Assembly: GCF_000348725.1 (NCBI RefSeq)
Contig: NC_020813.1
Coordinates: forward strand, 1,650,248-1,714,247
Direction of reading: 5' to 3'
From: Pseudobdellovibrio exovorus JSS
GTDB taxonomy: Bacteria; Bdellovibrionota; Bdellovibrionia; Bdellovibrionales; Bdellovibrionaceae
DNA: 64,000 nucleotides
Part shown: positions 44,921 to 53,880 of the stretch, in pieces
How the letters are laid out: every line of letters starts with the position of its first letter
Position numbering within the stretch: the first letter of the stretch is position 1
Notes under the pieces: model-generated
Database searches by the model: none
What the model was told of the DNA's origin: nothing
Seen by the model: only the letters and a program-made list of their open reading frames with translations
Made by a program: the position numbers and the translations under genes

Positions 44921-45601
44921 TTATGTCCCAGCAATAACCCACTGATAGCCGACCCCTCGTACAGAGCGAATTAACTTTTCATCCGCATCTGAAATCGTAT
45001 TGCGTAATCTGGCTATGGCATTGTCTATTGTGCGTGGACTTAAATCTTTATCCTGTCCCCATACTTTATTGATGATTTCATCACGACTGACGACTCGCGG
45101 GGCCTGTTCAACCAAAAGTTTCAAAATCATCATATCTTTCACTGGTGGATACTCGATATGGCCGTTTTTCAAGTGTACCGAATATCCCTGCAAATCAATG
45201 GAACAATGCTCTAAATCAATTTTTTGTGCTGTGCTCACGTGAGCATCCAGCACATGTTTCACACGAATCATGACTTCTTTTAAATGAAATGGCTTCGGAA
45301 TAAACTCTTCGGCTCCCGCTTCGTAACCTCGCAGACGAGTTTCTGGGTCACCCTGTGCCGTTAAAAATATAAAATGTGGGTTTCCTGATGAAATATTCTT
45401 CAAATTTTCAGCAATGTTAAAACCATTACCATCTGGTAAGCCCACATCTAAAATCAATAGGTCGTATGTGTTTTTTTTCAAAGCCTCAAAAGCAGAAGAC
45501 TGTGTTTTAACCCAGTCCACATCATACTCAATTTGCAGGCGCTCTTTTAAGATATCACCTAGTGTTAGTTCATCTTCGACTAAAAGGATTTTCTTACGCA
45601 T
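44921..45601 (-). CDS. OmpR/PhoB-family response regulator in the heme operon
   Basis: A 226-aa two-domain regulator. The receiver domain has KILLVEDELTLGD, phospho-acceptor Asp52 in LLILDVGLPDGNG, FLTAQGD and the conserved Lys in EFIPKPFHLKE. The winged helix has RVVSRDEIINKVWG, LSPRTIDNAIARLR and RSVRGVGYQWV. The start is ATG 45601 with GGGAAG; the frame continues to 45664 inside the kinase gene without support. It overlaps the kinase stop by 8 nt. Likely targets include the hemA/hemB intergenic repeats at 50170-50208 (inference). Confidence 0.95.
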   Translation of the reverse strand: MRKKILLVEDELTLGDILKERLQIEYDVDWVKTQSSAFEALKKNTYDLLILDVGLPDGNGFNIAENLKNISSGNPHFIFLTAQGDPETRLRGYEAGAEEFIPKPFHLKEVMIRVKHVLDAHVSTAQKIDLEHCSIDLQGYSVHLKNGHIEYPPVKDMMILKLLVEQAPRVVSRDEIINKVWGQDKDLSPRTIDNAIARLRNTISDADEKLIRSVRGVGYQWVIAGT

Positions 45602-46484
45602 TTTTCTTCCCCTGCTGTGAAGAAGATGCTGGCAACACGACGTCAACCTTAAAGCCCTGATCACTTTTTCTAAACAAAATTTGACCGCGCATTCGCTCTA
45701 TCAGATCTTTTGTTAAATAAAGACCAAGTCCATTGCCCTGTTCGCTACGAGCCTTAAGAAGACGTGAGCCTAACTGACGATGATCGCCTTTGTAGCCCTG
45801 TCCATTGTCTGAAATTTCAATGTGCCAATTATTTTTATCTAAACGTGGGCTGATATCGACACGATTCGCTTTGCCATGTAACCACGCATTTTGGAATAGA
45901 TTTCTAAAAATACTCTTTAGCGCCTGTCCATCCGCAACCACAACAGCATCTTGATGTAGTTTAATTTCTAAATCAGGCCATTCCACGCGCAAAAAGCCAA
46001 TCACTGAACTCAACTTGATTTCTTGGGTTAATAGTTTTTGTGATCCCTCACGCGCTACCCATAGCGAATTTTCTAATTGTAAGTCTAAACGACTGACTTC
46101 CTCTAAAAGCTTTTGAAACTCGGGGCTTTCCGCTTTTTCAGCCATCACTTCAGTACGAAGTCTTAGTCTTGTTAATGAGGTTTTTAAATCATGTGCAAAA
46201 TTTGAAAAGAAATTACGTAGTTTTTGATTACGGCTTTTTTCTTTATACGTGAACATCACTAGCATGAAGCCACCACAGAAAACTGCTGAAACCAAAACAG
46301 CACCTTCCCATATTAACATTCTTTGTAGGCTTTCAAATTTATGCTGATTCAAAACACTGGTCATCAGTTCGAGTTGTTCCAGTGAAAACATCCACCACCA
46401 AACAACTAAAGAGAATGTAAAAATAAACCAAAATAAAGAAAGCCCGAGTTTCCATCTTTCGATTCGTACAGCTTTCTCTATCAT
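45594..46484 (-). CDS. Membrane sensor histidine kinase in the heme operon
   Basis: A 296-aa kinase with two membrane helices (about 14-34 and 59-79) and only about 25 periplasmic residues between, so it probably senses in or near the membrane rather than with a periplasmic domain. His98 lies in NFAHDLKTSLTRLRLR. The ATPase part has the N box LKSIFRNLFQNAWLHG, ISDNGQGYKGD and GNGLGLYLTKDLIERM. There is no HAMP, PAS or heme-binding motif that I can see. It is 2 nt after hemL and overlaps the response regulator gene. Confidence 0.95.
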   Translation of the reverse strand: MIEKAVRIERWKLGLSLFWFIFTFSLVVWWWMFSLEQLELMTSVLNQHKFESLQRMLIWEGAVLVSAVFCGGFMLVMFTYKEKSRNQKLRNFFSNFAHDLKTSLTRLRLRTEVMAEKAESPEFQKLLEEVSRLDLQLENSLWVAREGSQKLLTQEIKLSSVIGFLRVEWPDLEIKLHQDAVVVADGQALKSIFRNLFQNAWLHGKANRVDISPRLDKNNWHIEISDNGQGYKGDHRQLGSRLLKARSEQGNGLGLYLTKDLIERMRGQILFRKSDQGFKVDVVLPASSSQQGKKNA

Positions 46485-46486
46485 GA

Positions 46487-47758
46487 CTATAATCCTTTAA
46501 TTACATCAGTAAGAATTGTCGCCGCTTCAGTTAAAATTTCATCTGTATGTGCCAAAGATAAAAATCCAACTTCGTAAGCATTAGGAGCCAAATAAACTCC
46601 ACGCTCTAATCCCTGCAAGAAGACTTTGTTAAAGCTTTCTTTTTGAGTTGCGGGAATCTGGTCTACACGGCGTAGTGGAGTCTCTGTTTTTTGATGGAAC
46701 CAGAACAAGCTTCCCTGACGAATAAACTGTAAGTTTTTTTCTGCCATGGCATCTGTTAACTGCTTTTCAAAAAACTCACCTTTTTTATCTAGCTGAGTCC
46801 AACCCTGTTCGCGTTCCATTTTTTGTAATGTTCTAAGACCAGCTCTCATTCCCACAGGGTTGGCACTTAAAGTTCCGGCTTGATACACAGGCCCATTGGG
46901 AGCAACTAAATCCATGTATTCTTTTTTTCCACCGTAACATCCAACAGGGAATCCCCCACCGATAACTTTTCCATAGGTCACAAGATCTGGCTGAATCCCT
47001 AGGATCTGTGCCATACCACCTAAAGCCATACGGAAGCCCGAAATCACTTCATCGAAAATTAAAAGGACTTGGTGTTGTTTGGCTAAATCCGCCACTTTTT
47101 GCAAAAATTCTTTTCTTTGAATTAATAATCCGTAATTAGCTGGCAACGGTTCAATAATCACTGCAGCTAAATCTTTACCATGAAGAGTAAATACCTCTTC
47201 CAAAAGCGTTTCATCGTCTAGAGGGCACACGACTGTGCTTTCAGCCATACGGGCCGAAATTCCAGCACTTGAAGACGCGGCTATGCCGGCAAGACCACTT
47301 CCTGCTTTAACCAGTAAGGAATCCGCATGACCATGATAACAACCTTCGAATTTTAATATTTTTTCTTTACCCGTAACCGCACGCGCCACGCGTAGAGCGC
47401 TCATAACCGCCTCTGTGCCCGAAGACACAAAACGCAGTTTTTCAACCCAAGGAATACGTGAAGTGATCCACTCAGCTAATTCCAAGCTGTAAGGTTCACA
47501 GGCTCCGAAGCTCCACGCGGTGCCGATCATCTCGCGCACTTCGGCTTCCACTTCTGCATCACGATGACCTAAAACAAGTGGACCAAAGCTTTGACAGAAG
47601 TCGATGTACTTCTTGCCTTCAACGCTCCACAAATAAGGCCCTTGAGCAGATTTAAAGAAAACAGGTTCACGTCCCATTCCTGCAAAACTACGTACAGGTG
47701 AATGCACTCCCCCTGGGGCCACTTTTTTAGATCGTTCGAAGTACTCTTTTGAATTCAC
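46487..47758 (-). CDS. hemL: Glutamate-1-semialdehyde 2,1-aminomutase
   Basis: PLP enzyme of 423 aa giving 5-aminolevulinate in the C5 pathway. [16 protein letters not shown] opens it, [18 protein letters not shown] and [10 protein letters not shown] follow, and the PLP lysine is in [16 protein letters not shown]. The start is a GTG at 47758 with GGAG upstream. It sits between hemCD and the kinase gene, 2 nt before the latter. Confidence 0.97.
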   Translation of the reverse strand: MNSKEYFERSKKVAPGGVHSPVRSFAGMGREPVFFKSAQGPYLWSVEGKKYIDFCQSFGPLVLGHRDAEVEAEVREMIGTAWSFGACEPYSLELAEWITSRIPWVEKLRFVSSGTEAVMSALRVARAVTGKEKILKFEGCYHGHADSLLVKAGSGLAGIAASSSAGISARMAESTVVCPLDDETLLEEVFTLHGKDLAAVIIEPLPANYGLLIQRKEFLQKVADLAKQHQVLLIFDEVISGFRMALGGMAQILGIQPDLVTYGKVIGGGFPVGCYGGKKEYMDLVAPNGPVYQAGTLSANPVGMRAGLRTLQKMEREQGWTQLDKKGEFFEKQLTDAMAEKNLQFIRQGSLFWFHQKTETPLRRVDQIPATQKESFNKVFLQGLERGVYLAPNAYEVGFLSLAHTDEILTEAATILTDVIKGL

Positions 47759-47777
47759 TTTTTTCTCCAGTAGATTT

Positions 47778-49223
47778 TTAATTCAATAATTCGACAAACA
47801 GTCTTTCATCTGACCCCAAGCGCTGGCGTAGAACTTCATAAGTTCGCCCCGGACCGCAGATATGAAAGGCTTTCTGAATATCGGGAACCTGAGATACAGC
47901 TAAATCAAACTCTTGCGGACTCGTCCAGATAAATGCTGTGTTTTCAGTCTTGATGTTCTGCGAAATCAGACTTAGCGACAGATCATAAGCTGCAATTGTC
48001 TGCTTATCGCCATAACCCGCCTGTGAAAGGGAATGACTTAAGCGTCCCCACTTCAGAGGTTCAACAAAGAAATGTTCAATTCGTAAATCTTCCACTTCCC
48101 CTAAGGACTCACTGCTACCATGAACCCATACGCCACGAGCGGCCAACTTTTTCCACGTCTCGCAACCAGCGGTCCAGACAATACCTTTAAATTCATGATT
48201 TAAGGTCCACGCATCCGCTTTCGCGACATAGAGCGCATCCAAATGTTGCACATCGGGTGTAGGACGTTCTTTTCGCTCAGCTTGAAATTCTAAACGTGTT
48301 CGTTGAACATTCGCAGGCAATGCTTTGTCAGTAACTAAAACTTTTTCAAAGATACTTTGCCCATCAGGAGTTAAGCCTCGGACAATTTTCACATCGCCAT
48401 ACGAGCGCTTCAGATAGCTCATACCTAAAGCCAAGTGACATCCACCACCAAAAGCTTGAAGAATTTGACGTTCTTTTTCGACAGCGGAAAAAGTGGCTTC
48501 GCAATTGATCGTCTTAAGAAGATCAGCCACATCCGAACGCCCCTGTTTAATTTCGACGGCTAATGCCCCTTGTGCGGCAGCATTTGGATCGTAACTTAAA
48601 GGCAGAACCATCCAATCAGACGTATTGAGGGTTTCGCGCAAAAAATCGCGTGTTTCAGGGAACTTGTCTCCATCCAAAAGACGATCTAAGGCCGCTTTCG
48701 CCAAAACCAGTCCGTCTATACTGTCATCTGCTAACCATTTACGAACACGTGTCGGAATGTTCCCACGTACACTTTCAAACTCTAATTTTTCTACGTTAGA
48801 TGGCAACGCCCACGAAAAAAAATCTTTCAGATTATGAATACGTCTTGGGGACGACGAGAAAAATTTTAGATTTTTTTTCTGGCGCGATGATTTTTTGAAT
48901 AATAAAAAATCCCGTTGATCAGCCCGTGGCAAAGTGGCCGCAATGTAGGTATCAGGTTTTTCCTGTGTCGGTAAATCCTTCCACGAGTGAACTACCATTT
49001 CAGTTTTTTCTTCAACCAAGTCTAAATAGAAGTCCTCAGTGAAAACTCCTTTTTCTGGCATCTTCCAAAGTGGGTTCTGTAAGTTTTTATCTCCGAGGGA
49101 TTCGCGAAACAGGTACTCTACTTCTAATTGAGGGTTTGCCTTTTGCAGAGCTTCGCCGACTTGATACGCTTGGTAGCGTGCCAATTCGCTTTGTCGAGCC
49201 GATATTCTAAGTTTTGTTTTCAT
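47778..49223 (-). CDS. hemC: Fused porphobilinogen deaminase / HemD-like uroporphyrinogen III synthase
   Basis: A 481-aa two-part protein. Residues 1-310 are HemC, which builds hydroxymethylbilane: [16 protein letters not shown], the catalytic-Asp loop [12 protein letters not shown] (Asp83), SPRRIHNL, and the dipyrromethane-cofactor Cys262 in [10 protein letters not shown]. Residues about 328-481 resemble a diverged Hem[17 protein letters not shown], a linker [28 protein letters not shown] and [17 protein letters not shown]. The HemD half is about 150 residues, shorter than the usual 240. No other hemD is in the locus, so this half must close the ring or a copy lies elsewhere. Confidence 0.85.
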   Translation of the reverse strand: MKTKLRISARQSELARYQAYQVGEALQKANPQLEVEYLFRESLGDKNLQNPLWKMPEKGVFTEDFYLDLVEEKTEMVVHSWKDLPTQEKPDTYIAATLPRADQRDFLLFKKSSRQKKNLKFFSSSPRRIHNLKDFFSWALPSNVEKLEFESVRGNIPTRVRKWLADDSIDGLVLAKAALDRLLDGDKFPETRDFLRETLNTSDWMVLPLSYDPNAAAQGALAVEIKQGRSDVADLLKTINCEATFSAVEKERQILQAFGGGCHLALGMSYLKRSYGDVKIVRGLTPDGQSIFEKVLVTDKALPANVQRTRLEFQAERKERPTPDVQHLDALYVAKADAWTLNHEFKGIVWTAGCETWKKLAARGVWVHGSSESLGEVEDLRIEHFFVEPLKWGRLSHSLSQAGYGDKQTIAAYDLSLSLISQNIKTENTAFIWTSPQEFDLAVSQVPDIQKAFHICGPGRTYEVLRQRLGSDERLFVELLN

Positions 49224-49228
49224 AAGAA

Positions 49229-50158
49229 CTACAGATCATCCCAACCAAAAGGACGAATCTGTGCTCGCGCGTTTTCTTCAGCCTTCCAGTTCTCAATTCG
49301 AGTGTAGGCTCGACTGATGTGGTTTTGAATTTCCTGACGTTGGCTTTCGACTTCCGTGGCGAAATGATCTAAATGAGAATAATGTGCAATCTGTACCGAA
49401 GGGATAAAAGCCATTGAGTCATGGCGGAAATCATAAACTGCAAGCTGGGCATTCGTTGGCTGTGCGCCCATCCACTTTTGCAATGAGCTGTGGGTTAATG
49501 GTGCTGCCACTACCACCACTGATGAAAGTGGTGTAGCAGAATCCATCGGAAGCACTTCAAGAGCCTGTGCACCAAAAGATTTCTGTTTTACCTTTTCAAC
49601 GTCACGACACCAAATGCGGTAAGAGTATTTTTTTTGAATCCAAGGGATCATCTCTTCAACTAACTGCCCTGCTCCGATAAAATCAATAACCACAGGCTCT
49701 GTTTGAACTTTAGCCAACGCACGATCAGTTAGTTTTTTTCTTAAAAGCGATCCGTAGCTTTGAGATCCCATTCCGCATAGAGCTTCGTCTCTGACTTTTT
49801 TTACAACAGAGTAAATATGTTGAATGCGCGGAGAAAATTTATTTTTAAAATCTTGGTCCTCAAGGTTTTGCCACCAGTTTTTAAACTGACCAAAGACTTC
49901 TGTTTCGCCAACCAACGGACTTTTTAAACCGCAAAGAACTTCAATTAAAAACTCTTCGGCATCTAAACCCTGATAAAGCTCATCTGTTTCCGACAAAGAA
50001 AAATCACGACCATAGATTTCTTCTGAAAAGAAAATTTGACGTCGACAAGTTTCCCACATTAAAAAAGATGGATCTTGTGAAACATCCACGCCCTGAAAGC
50101 TATAAGCAGCCGGACGAGACATTTTATGAGAACGATGTACTATAACAAGATCAGACAT
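49229..50158 (-). CDS. hemA: Compact, divergent glutamyl-tRNA reductase
   Basis: A 309-aa protein, against about 420 in typical HemA. The catalytic Cys38 is kept in MWETCRRQIFF, where the family has S-T-C-N-R. GLKSPLVGETEVFGQFKNWW matches the conserved L-G-E-x-Q-I-x-G-Q region, VIDFIGAGQLVEEM is the NADPH-binding start, and the end has a helical segment like a shortened dimerisation domain. It begins the leftward heme operon, 87 nt from divergent hemB. Its place next to hemC, hemL and hemB supports the call; activity of the shortened form is not shown. Confidence 0.8.
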   Translation of the reverse strand: MSDLVIVHRSHKMSRPAAYSFQGVDVSQDPSFLMWETCRRQIFFSEEIYGRDFSLSETDELYQGLDAEEFLIEVLCGLKSPLVGETEVFGQFKNWWQNLEDQDFKNKFSPRIQHIYSVVKKVRDEALCGMGSQSYGSLLRKKLTDRALAKVQTEPVVIDFIGAGQLVEEMIPWIQKKYSYRIWCRDVEKVKQKSFGAQALEVLPMDSATPLSSVVVVAAPLTHSSLQKWMGAQPTNAQLAVYDFRHDSMAFIPSVQIAHYSHLDHFATEVESQRQEIQNHISRAYTRIENWKAEENARAQIRPFGWDDL

Positions 50159-50169
50159 AGGATCGACAT

Positions 50170-50208
50170 TATCATGTAGCTTTCATTAAAGTGTCACATC
50201 TTTGTCAT
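50170..50208. promoter_or_regulatory. Four tandem TNTCA half-sites, 11-bp period, in the hemA/hemB intergenic region
   Basis: TATCAT at 50170, TTTCAT at 50181, TGTCAC at 50192 and TGTCAT at 50203 have exactly 11 bp between repeat starts. OmpR/PhoB-family regulators bind tandem direct repeats with about one helical turn period, and PhoB itself uses TGTCA repeats 11 bp apart. The array lies between the hemA ATG (50158) and the hemB ATG (50245), so it could control both directions. Confidence 0.65.
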
Positions 50209-50244
50209 GAAATTGAAAAAATAACTTTAAAAGTGGAGTTCTTT

Positions 50245-51222
50245 ATGAAACTGACTCAAAGACCAAGACGAAACAGAAAAAACCAACAAATTCGCGACCT
50301 TACAGCGGAAACACACCTTCTTCCACAACACCTTATTTATCCGGTTTTTGTCTGCGAAGGCAGCAATGTAGAATCACCGATTAAAACATTAGCAGGTCAG
50401 TCGCGCTGGAGCCCCGATTTACTATCTAAAAAAGTAGCTCAGTGGAAGAAGCTTGGACTTACTCATTTTGCTCTTTTTCCGCAAATTTCAGAAGACAAAA
50501 AAAACTCCCGCGGTACAGAAGCCCTAAATGATAATGGTTTGCTACCGAATACAATTAAGCGTCTGAAAGATGACCACGCAGATATTTGCCTTATCACCGA
50601 TGTGGCTTTAGATCCTTTTTCTTCTGATGGACATGATGGCATCGTTGAAAACGGCCGCATTCTCAATGACGAGTCTGTTGAGATTCTTGCCGAGATGTCT
50701 TTGAAACAGGCGGAATGGGGAACGGACTGGGTCGCTCCATCCGACATGATGGATGGGCGCATTGGTGCGATTCGAAAAAAACTCGATCAAACAGGTTACA
50801 CAGAAACAAACATTTTAGCCTACACGGCTAAATACGCATCTTCCTTTTATGGACCTTTTCGGGATGCTCTTCAGTCGGCTCCTAAGTTCGGCGATAAAAA
50901 AACTTACCAAATGGACCCTCGCAATATCAAAGAGGCCGTGCGCGAAGCCAAGTTAGATTTATCTGAAGGTGCGGACATGATCATGGTAAAACCTGGGTTA
51001 CCTTATCTTGATGTCATCGCTCGCTTAAAGCGTATTTCTGATGTTCCCGTCGCGGCTTATAATGTCAGCGGAGAATATGCCATGATTAAAGCGGCCGCGG
51101 CCGCTGGAGCTTTGGATGAAAATCGTGCGATTCTTGAAGTTATGACTTCATTCCGTCGCGCTGGTTCCGATGCCATTTTAACCTACTTTGCACCTCAGGT
51201 AGCGGAGCTTTTGCGTCAGTAA
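50245..51222 (+). CDS. hemB: Delta-aminolevulinic acid dehydratase (porphobilinogen synthase)
   Basis: Joins two 5-aminolevulinate molecules to porphobilinogen. The 325-aa form starts at ATG 50245, with GTGGAG at SD distance; an upstream in-frame start at 50191 lies over the regulatory repeats. It has LIYPVFVCEGSNVESPI, the metal region DVALDPFSSDGHDGIV with Asp/Ser in place of the zinc cysteines (Mg/K-type enzyme), Schiff-base lysines in YTAKYASSFYGPFRDA and MIMVKPGLPYLD, and EVMTSFRRAGSD. It is divergent from the heme operon. Confidence 0.96.
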   Translation: MKLTQRPRRNRKNQQIRDLTAETHLLPQHLIYPVFVCEGSNVESPIKTLAGQSRWSPDLLSKKVAQWKKLGLTHFALFPQISEDKKNSRGTEALNDNGLLPNTIKRLKDDHADICLITDVALDPFSSDGHDGIVENGRILNDESVEILAEMSLKQAEWGTDWVAPSDMMDGRIGAIRKKLDQTGYTETNILAYTAKYASSFYGPFRDALQSAPKFGDKKTYQMDPRNIKEAVREAKLDLSEGADMIMVKPGLPYLDVIARLKRISDVPVAAYNVSGEYAMIKAAAAAGALDENRAILEVMTSFRRAGSDAILTYFAPQVAELLRQ

Positions 51223-51300
51223 ATCGCTTCAGCAATCAACGCAGGTGGACTCTACGTATCAGGACTTCTCGGACTCTGAAACTGTCTGTAGACTTCTTTG

Positions 51301-53160
51301 ATGATCTTTTCAAAACGCGCTTTGCACGCGCTGAAATATATACTCGCCATCCTCCCTGTCGGAGCGGTGTTATTTTCAGCGAAAGCGTATATCGATTACC
51401 GTCAAGAAGAGATCCGCCGCCAACAAATCGAAAAAGATACTTTTTTTTCTCCTGCAGTTTTTCGCGTAGATGAGGAAAATATTGGATGCCGCGCTCTTAT
51501 CGATAACTATTGTGCCAGTCTCTACGGAAAAGACGCCGCCGGAAATTTAAAAATTGAAGATGGCAAAAAAACGCGTGTCACGTTACAAGGGAAAACCACT
51601 AACAATTTCGACACTGCCACTTTTGCCTATAATCGCGCCCGCCTTCAACGCCGTGGCCGTCTTCCCAAAGATCTACGCGAAGCCTTAGTAAAACGTGAGT
51701 TCTATCCGAAAATTGAAAAACTTCTGACTCGCCCTTCTAGAAAAAAAATGCCTATAGAAGAAAGTATCTATTTTTTTGATTTAGAAAATGAAGTCGATCG
51801 TATTTGGAATAACGCCATTGAAGAAACAGTAACAAGACGCTTAAGCCAGAAATTCCAAGGTCTCTACCTTGTCATGGATGACGAAATGTCACAGGAAATT
51901 GAGCTAGAACGCCGCCGCCTTCGCTATCGTGTTTGGTCTGAGATTTCAGTGGCTCTTTGGAAAGATCAACCGAATTGGAATAGTGTTTTAGAAGACTTTG
52001 CTAAGCTAAAGACCTCTTTTAATCGTGCTATCCAACAAATGAATATCTCGGATGAGCTTAAAAGTGAGTGGACAACAAAAATCAAAAAGGTTCGCCTAAC
52101 ACTTCCTGGTCAAAGTGTTGTGACAGCCAATAACACCTGCATTTCCACATCGCAAAATGCCTATTACTATCCCTACCAAAATACACTGACTGTTTGTGCG
52201 GGATACTTTAATGGCGGACAACAAATCCAAACTCTGGCCCATGAGTTGGCCCACGCCTTGGATTTCAACTCACGCTTAATCGACTTTCAACAGAGCAACG
52301 AATTTGTTGGACGCATACGCCACCTTAAAGACATGGTCTGCGGAAAAACTAATTTCCAGTGTGAAGATTGGACGCAGTTCCGCGCTAGCTTTCCACAGGA
52401 AGTCTTATCGCTGTCCCAGTATCAGCCAGAACTTCCTGAGTTCCACAGTTGTCTACAAAAAAGCAAACCTTCACGTGAGATCACACCCACTGTCATTGAA
52501 CAGAAAGCTGAGCGAATCACACGGGCACGTTTTTCTGATTTGACCAGTAACTCTGCTTTCTTAAGAATGATCTCTGAAAAACTGCCTTCTGCCGATGGAG
52601 CCGAAGCTGTCCCGAACAACTCTTTCTTAAATCCCTGCTCATCCCATCTTTGGGATTCAGATAATTTTCAAGTGGATTCAGAACTTACCAGCCTTATCTT
52701 TTTTACCGCAACTTATCGCTGCGAAGGAAATTCTGATCCAAAGTTTTTACGCAGCTCAATTGAAGAATCAAAACGCATGACTCAGACATTGATGCTTTCT
52801 GTACTCAAAAGTGAAGGCTCCTTTTCATCCCGTTCGGAACTACAGAGCGAACACTATTCATCGCCATCCGGTGAACGCTTTGCCGATCGTATGGCGAGCT
52901 ATGCTGTGGCAGATTATTTAAAACAGTATCCAACTCTGTCTCAGGTACGCAGTGCCTACTTAGCTTCAAGTTTTTGGCTTTGTGATAAGCCTTCTTTAAA
53001 AAAATCCAACTATCACCACTATCAATCTTTGCGCGATCTGATTATAGATCGGGCACCTCATCGCGAAAATGATGAAAGACTACTGGATTGGCTCAGCCCA
53101 GCATTGGTCAACAGACTTTCATGTCAGCCAGAATTCACAGATTTGGGTTGCTCACCATAA
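51301..53160 (+). CDS. Exported HExxH zincin-like protein, family unknown
   Basis: A 619-aa protein with an N-terminal hydrophobic anchor (about 12-30). The middle contains NTLTVCAGYFNGGQQIQTLA followed by HELAHALDFNSRL, with His315, Glu316 and His319. Far downstream SGERFADRMASYA (Glu526, Asp530) recalls the third ligand motif E-x-x-x-D of gluzincins such as M13 peptidases, though the gap of about 205 residues is far larger than in M13. Many Cys residues suggest disulfides and a periplasmic or outer location. The gene stands alone after hemB. No known family was recognised. Confidence 0.8.
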   Translation: MIFSKRALHALKYILAILPVGAVLFSAKAYIDYRQEEIRRQQIEKDTFFSPAVFRVDEENIGCRALIDNYCASLYGKDAAGNLKIEDGKKTRVTLQGKTTNNFDTATFAYNRARLQRRGRLPKDLREALVKREFYPKIEKLLTRPSRKKMPIEESIYFFDLENEVDRIWNNAIEETVTRRLSQKFQGLYLVMDDEMSQEIELERRRLRYRVWSEISVALWKDQPNWNSVLEDFAKLKTSFNRAIQQMNISDELKSEWTTKIKKVRLTLPGQSVVTANNTCISTSQNAYYYPYQNTLTVCAGYFNGGQQIQTLAHELAHALDFNSRLIDFQQSNEFVGRIRHLKDMVCGKTNFQCEDWTQFRASFPQEVLSLSQYQPELPEFHSCLQKSKPSREITPTVIEQKAERITRARFSDLTSNSAFLRMISEKLPSADGAEAVPNNSFLNPCSSHLWDSDNFQVDSELTSLIFFTATYRCEGNSDPKFLRSSIEESKRMTQTLMLSVLKSEGSFSSRSELQSEHYSSPSGERFADRMASYAVADYLKQYPTLSQVRSAYLASSFWLCDKPSLKKSNYHHYQSLRDLIIDRAPHRENDERLLDWLSPALVNRLSCQPEFTDLGCSP

Positions 53161-53198
53161 AAACTGACCATAGAATTATGGCTCAATCAGGAGGCACC

Positions 53199-53528
53199 AT
53201 GAAATCTATTATCTCTTTCTTTGCTGTTGTGGCATTAAGCTATTCAGCTCACGCTTTTAAAGATGGCAGCTATAACTGCCGTAGCGAAAAATCTGGCTAC
53301 GAAGTTAACTACGAAATCAAAAGCATTTCTTTCAATGGCATCGTTATGCCACATCTTGAAGTGACTCAAGTTCACCCAGCAAACCCAGAAGATCCAACTT
53401 CAACTGAAAAAGTTTATGTAACTAAAGGGTTAGCCACTCAGTTTCTTGGTCAGGGTGGAAGCGAAATTCTTGGTTTAGGCGCTTTACGCGTTGAAATGAA
53501 GAATGGCCGTCCTTCTTGCGTTAAATAA
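53199..53528 (+). CDS. Small exported protein, function unknown
   Basis: A 109-aa protein with signal peptide (about 1-19, ending YSAHAFKDG). The mature 90 residues have two Cys (YNCRSEK and the last-but-two residue in RPSCVK) that may pair, with beta-type patterning. AGGAGG precedes ATG 53199; the frame runs upstream into the zincin gene without support. It is followed by a strong terminator. It is probably an abundant periplasmic or secreted protein; no family known. Confidence 0.78.
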   Translation: MKSIISFFAVVALSYSAHAFKDGSYNCRSEKSGYEVNYEIKSISFNGIVMPHLEVTQVHPANPEDPTSTEKVYVTKGLATQFLGQGGSEILGLGALRVEMKNGRPSCVK

Positions 53529-53880
53529 GTTAAATAAATTTAACAGCACGTTCGCCCGATGCTCTTAGTCGGGCGAATTTTCTCTATCTCGAATATAATA
53601 GGGTTTTATCTATTATAACTCTTCCAGATCGCTTCTTTTTACATTTGATAGTCAAATCCGCATTTTTGAGTTATACTGATCAAATGTTTGGAAATGGTAT
53701 TCACTTTATTAATAAGACACTACCCTGCTTGCTAAATCGCAAGCGTCAGGTTCTGTCTGCCTTTCCACCTGCGCAGTACTAATCACGACAGAATCTCTTA
53801 GCCCCTTATAAACACAACTAAATTTTAAAATCATAACCTCCAGCCTACTTACATAAAGGCTGATAGAAAGGACTTCACAA
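53529..53880. other. 352-nt gap between the exported protein and rnk-like genes
   Basis: It contains the terminator at 53551-53583, AT-rich DNA to about 53690, a 32-codon frame from ATG 53684 with no SD that ends at 53782, an inverted repeat GCTTGC/GCAAGC near 53730, and a CAGCCT/AGGCTG hairpin near 53842-53863 just before the rnk SD site. I see no RNA gene or clear promoter pair. Confidence 0.55.
53551..53583 (+). terminator. Terminator after the small exported protein
   Basis: TTCGCCCGA (53551-53559) and TCGGGCGAA (53569-53577) form a perfect 9-bp stem with a 9-nt loop, followed by TTTTCTCT. Confidence 0.9.

Noticed and set aside
53684-53782. 32-codon frame in the gap before the rnk-like gene
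   Set aside because: No SD, no recognisable feature and a length expected by chance in this gap.
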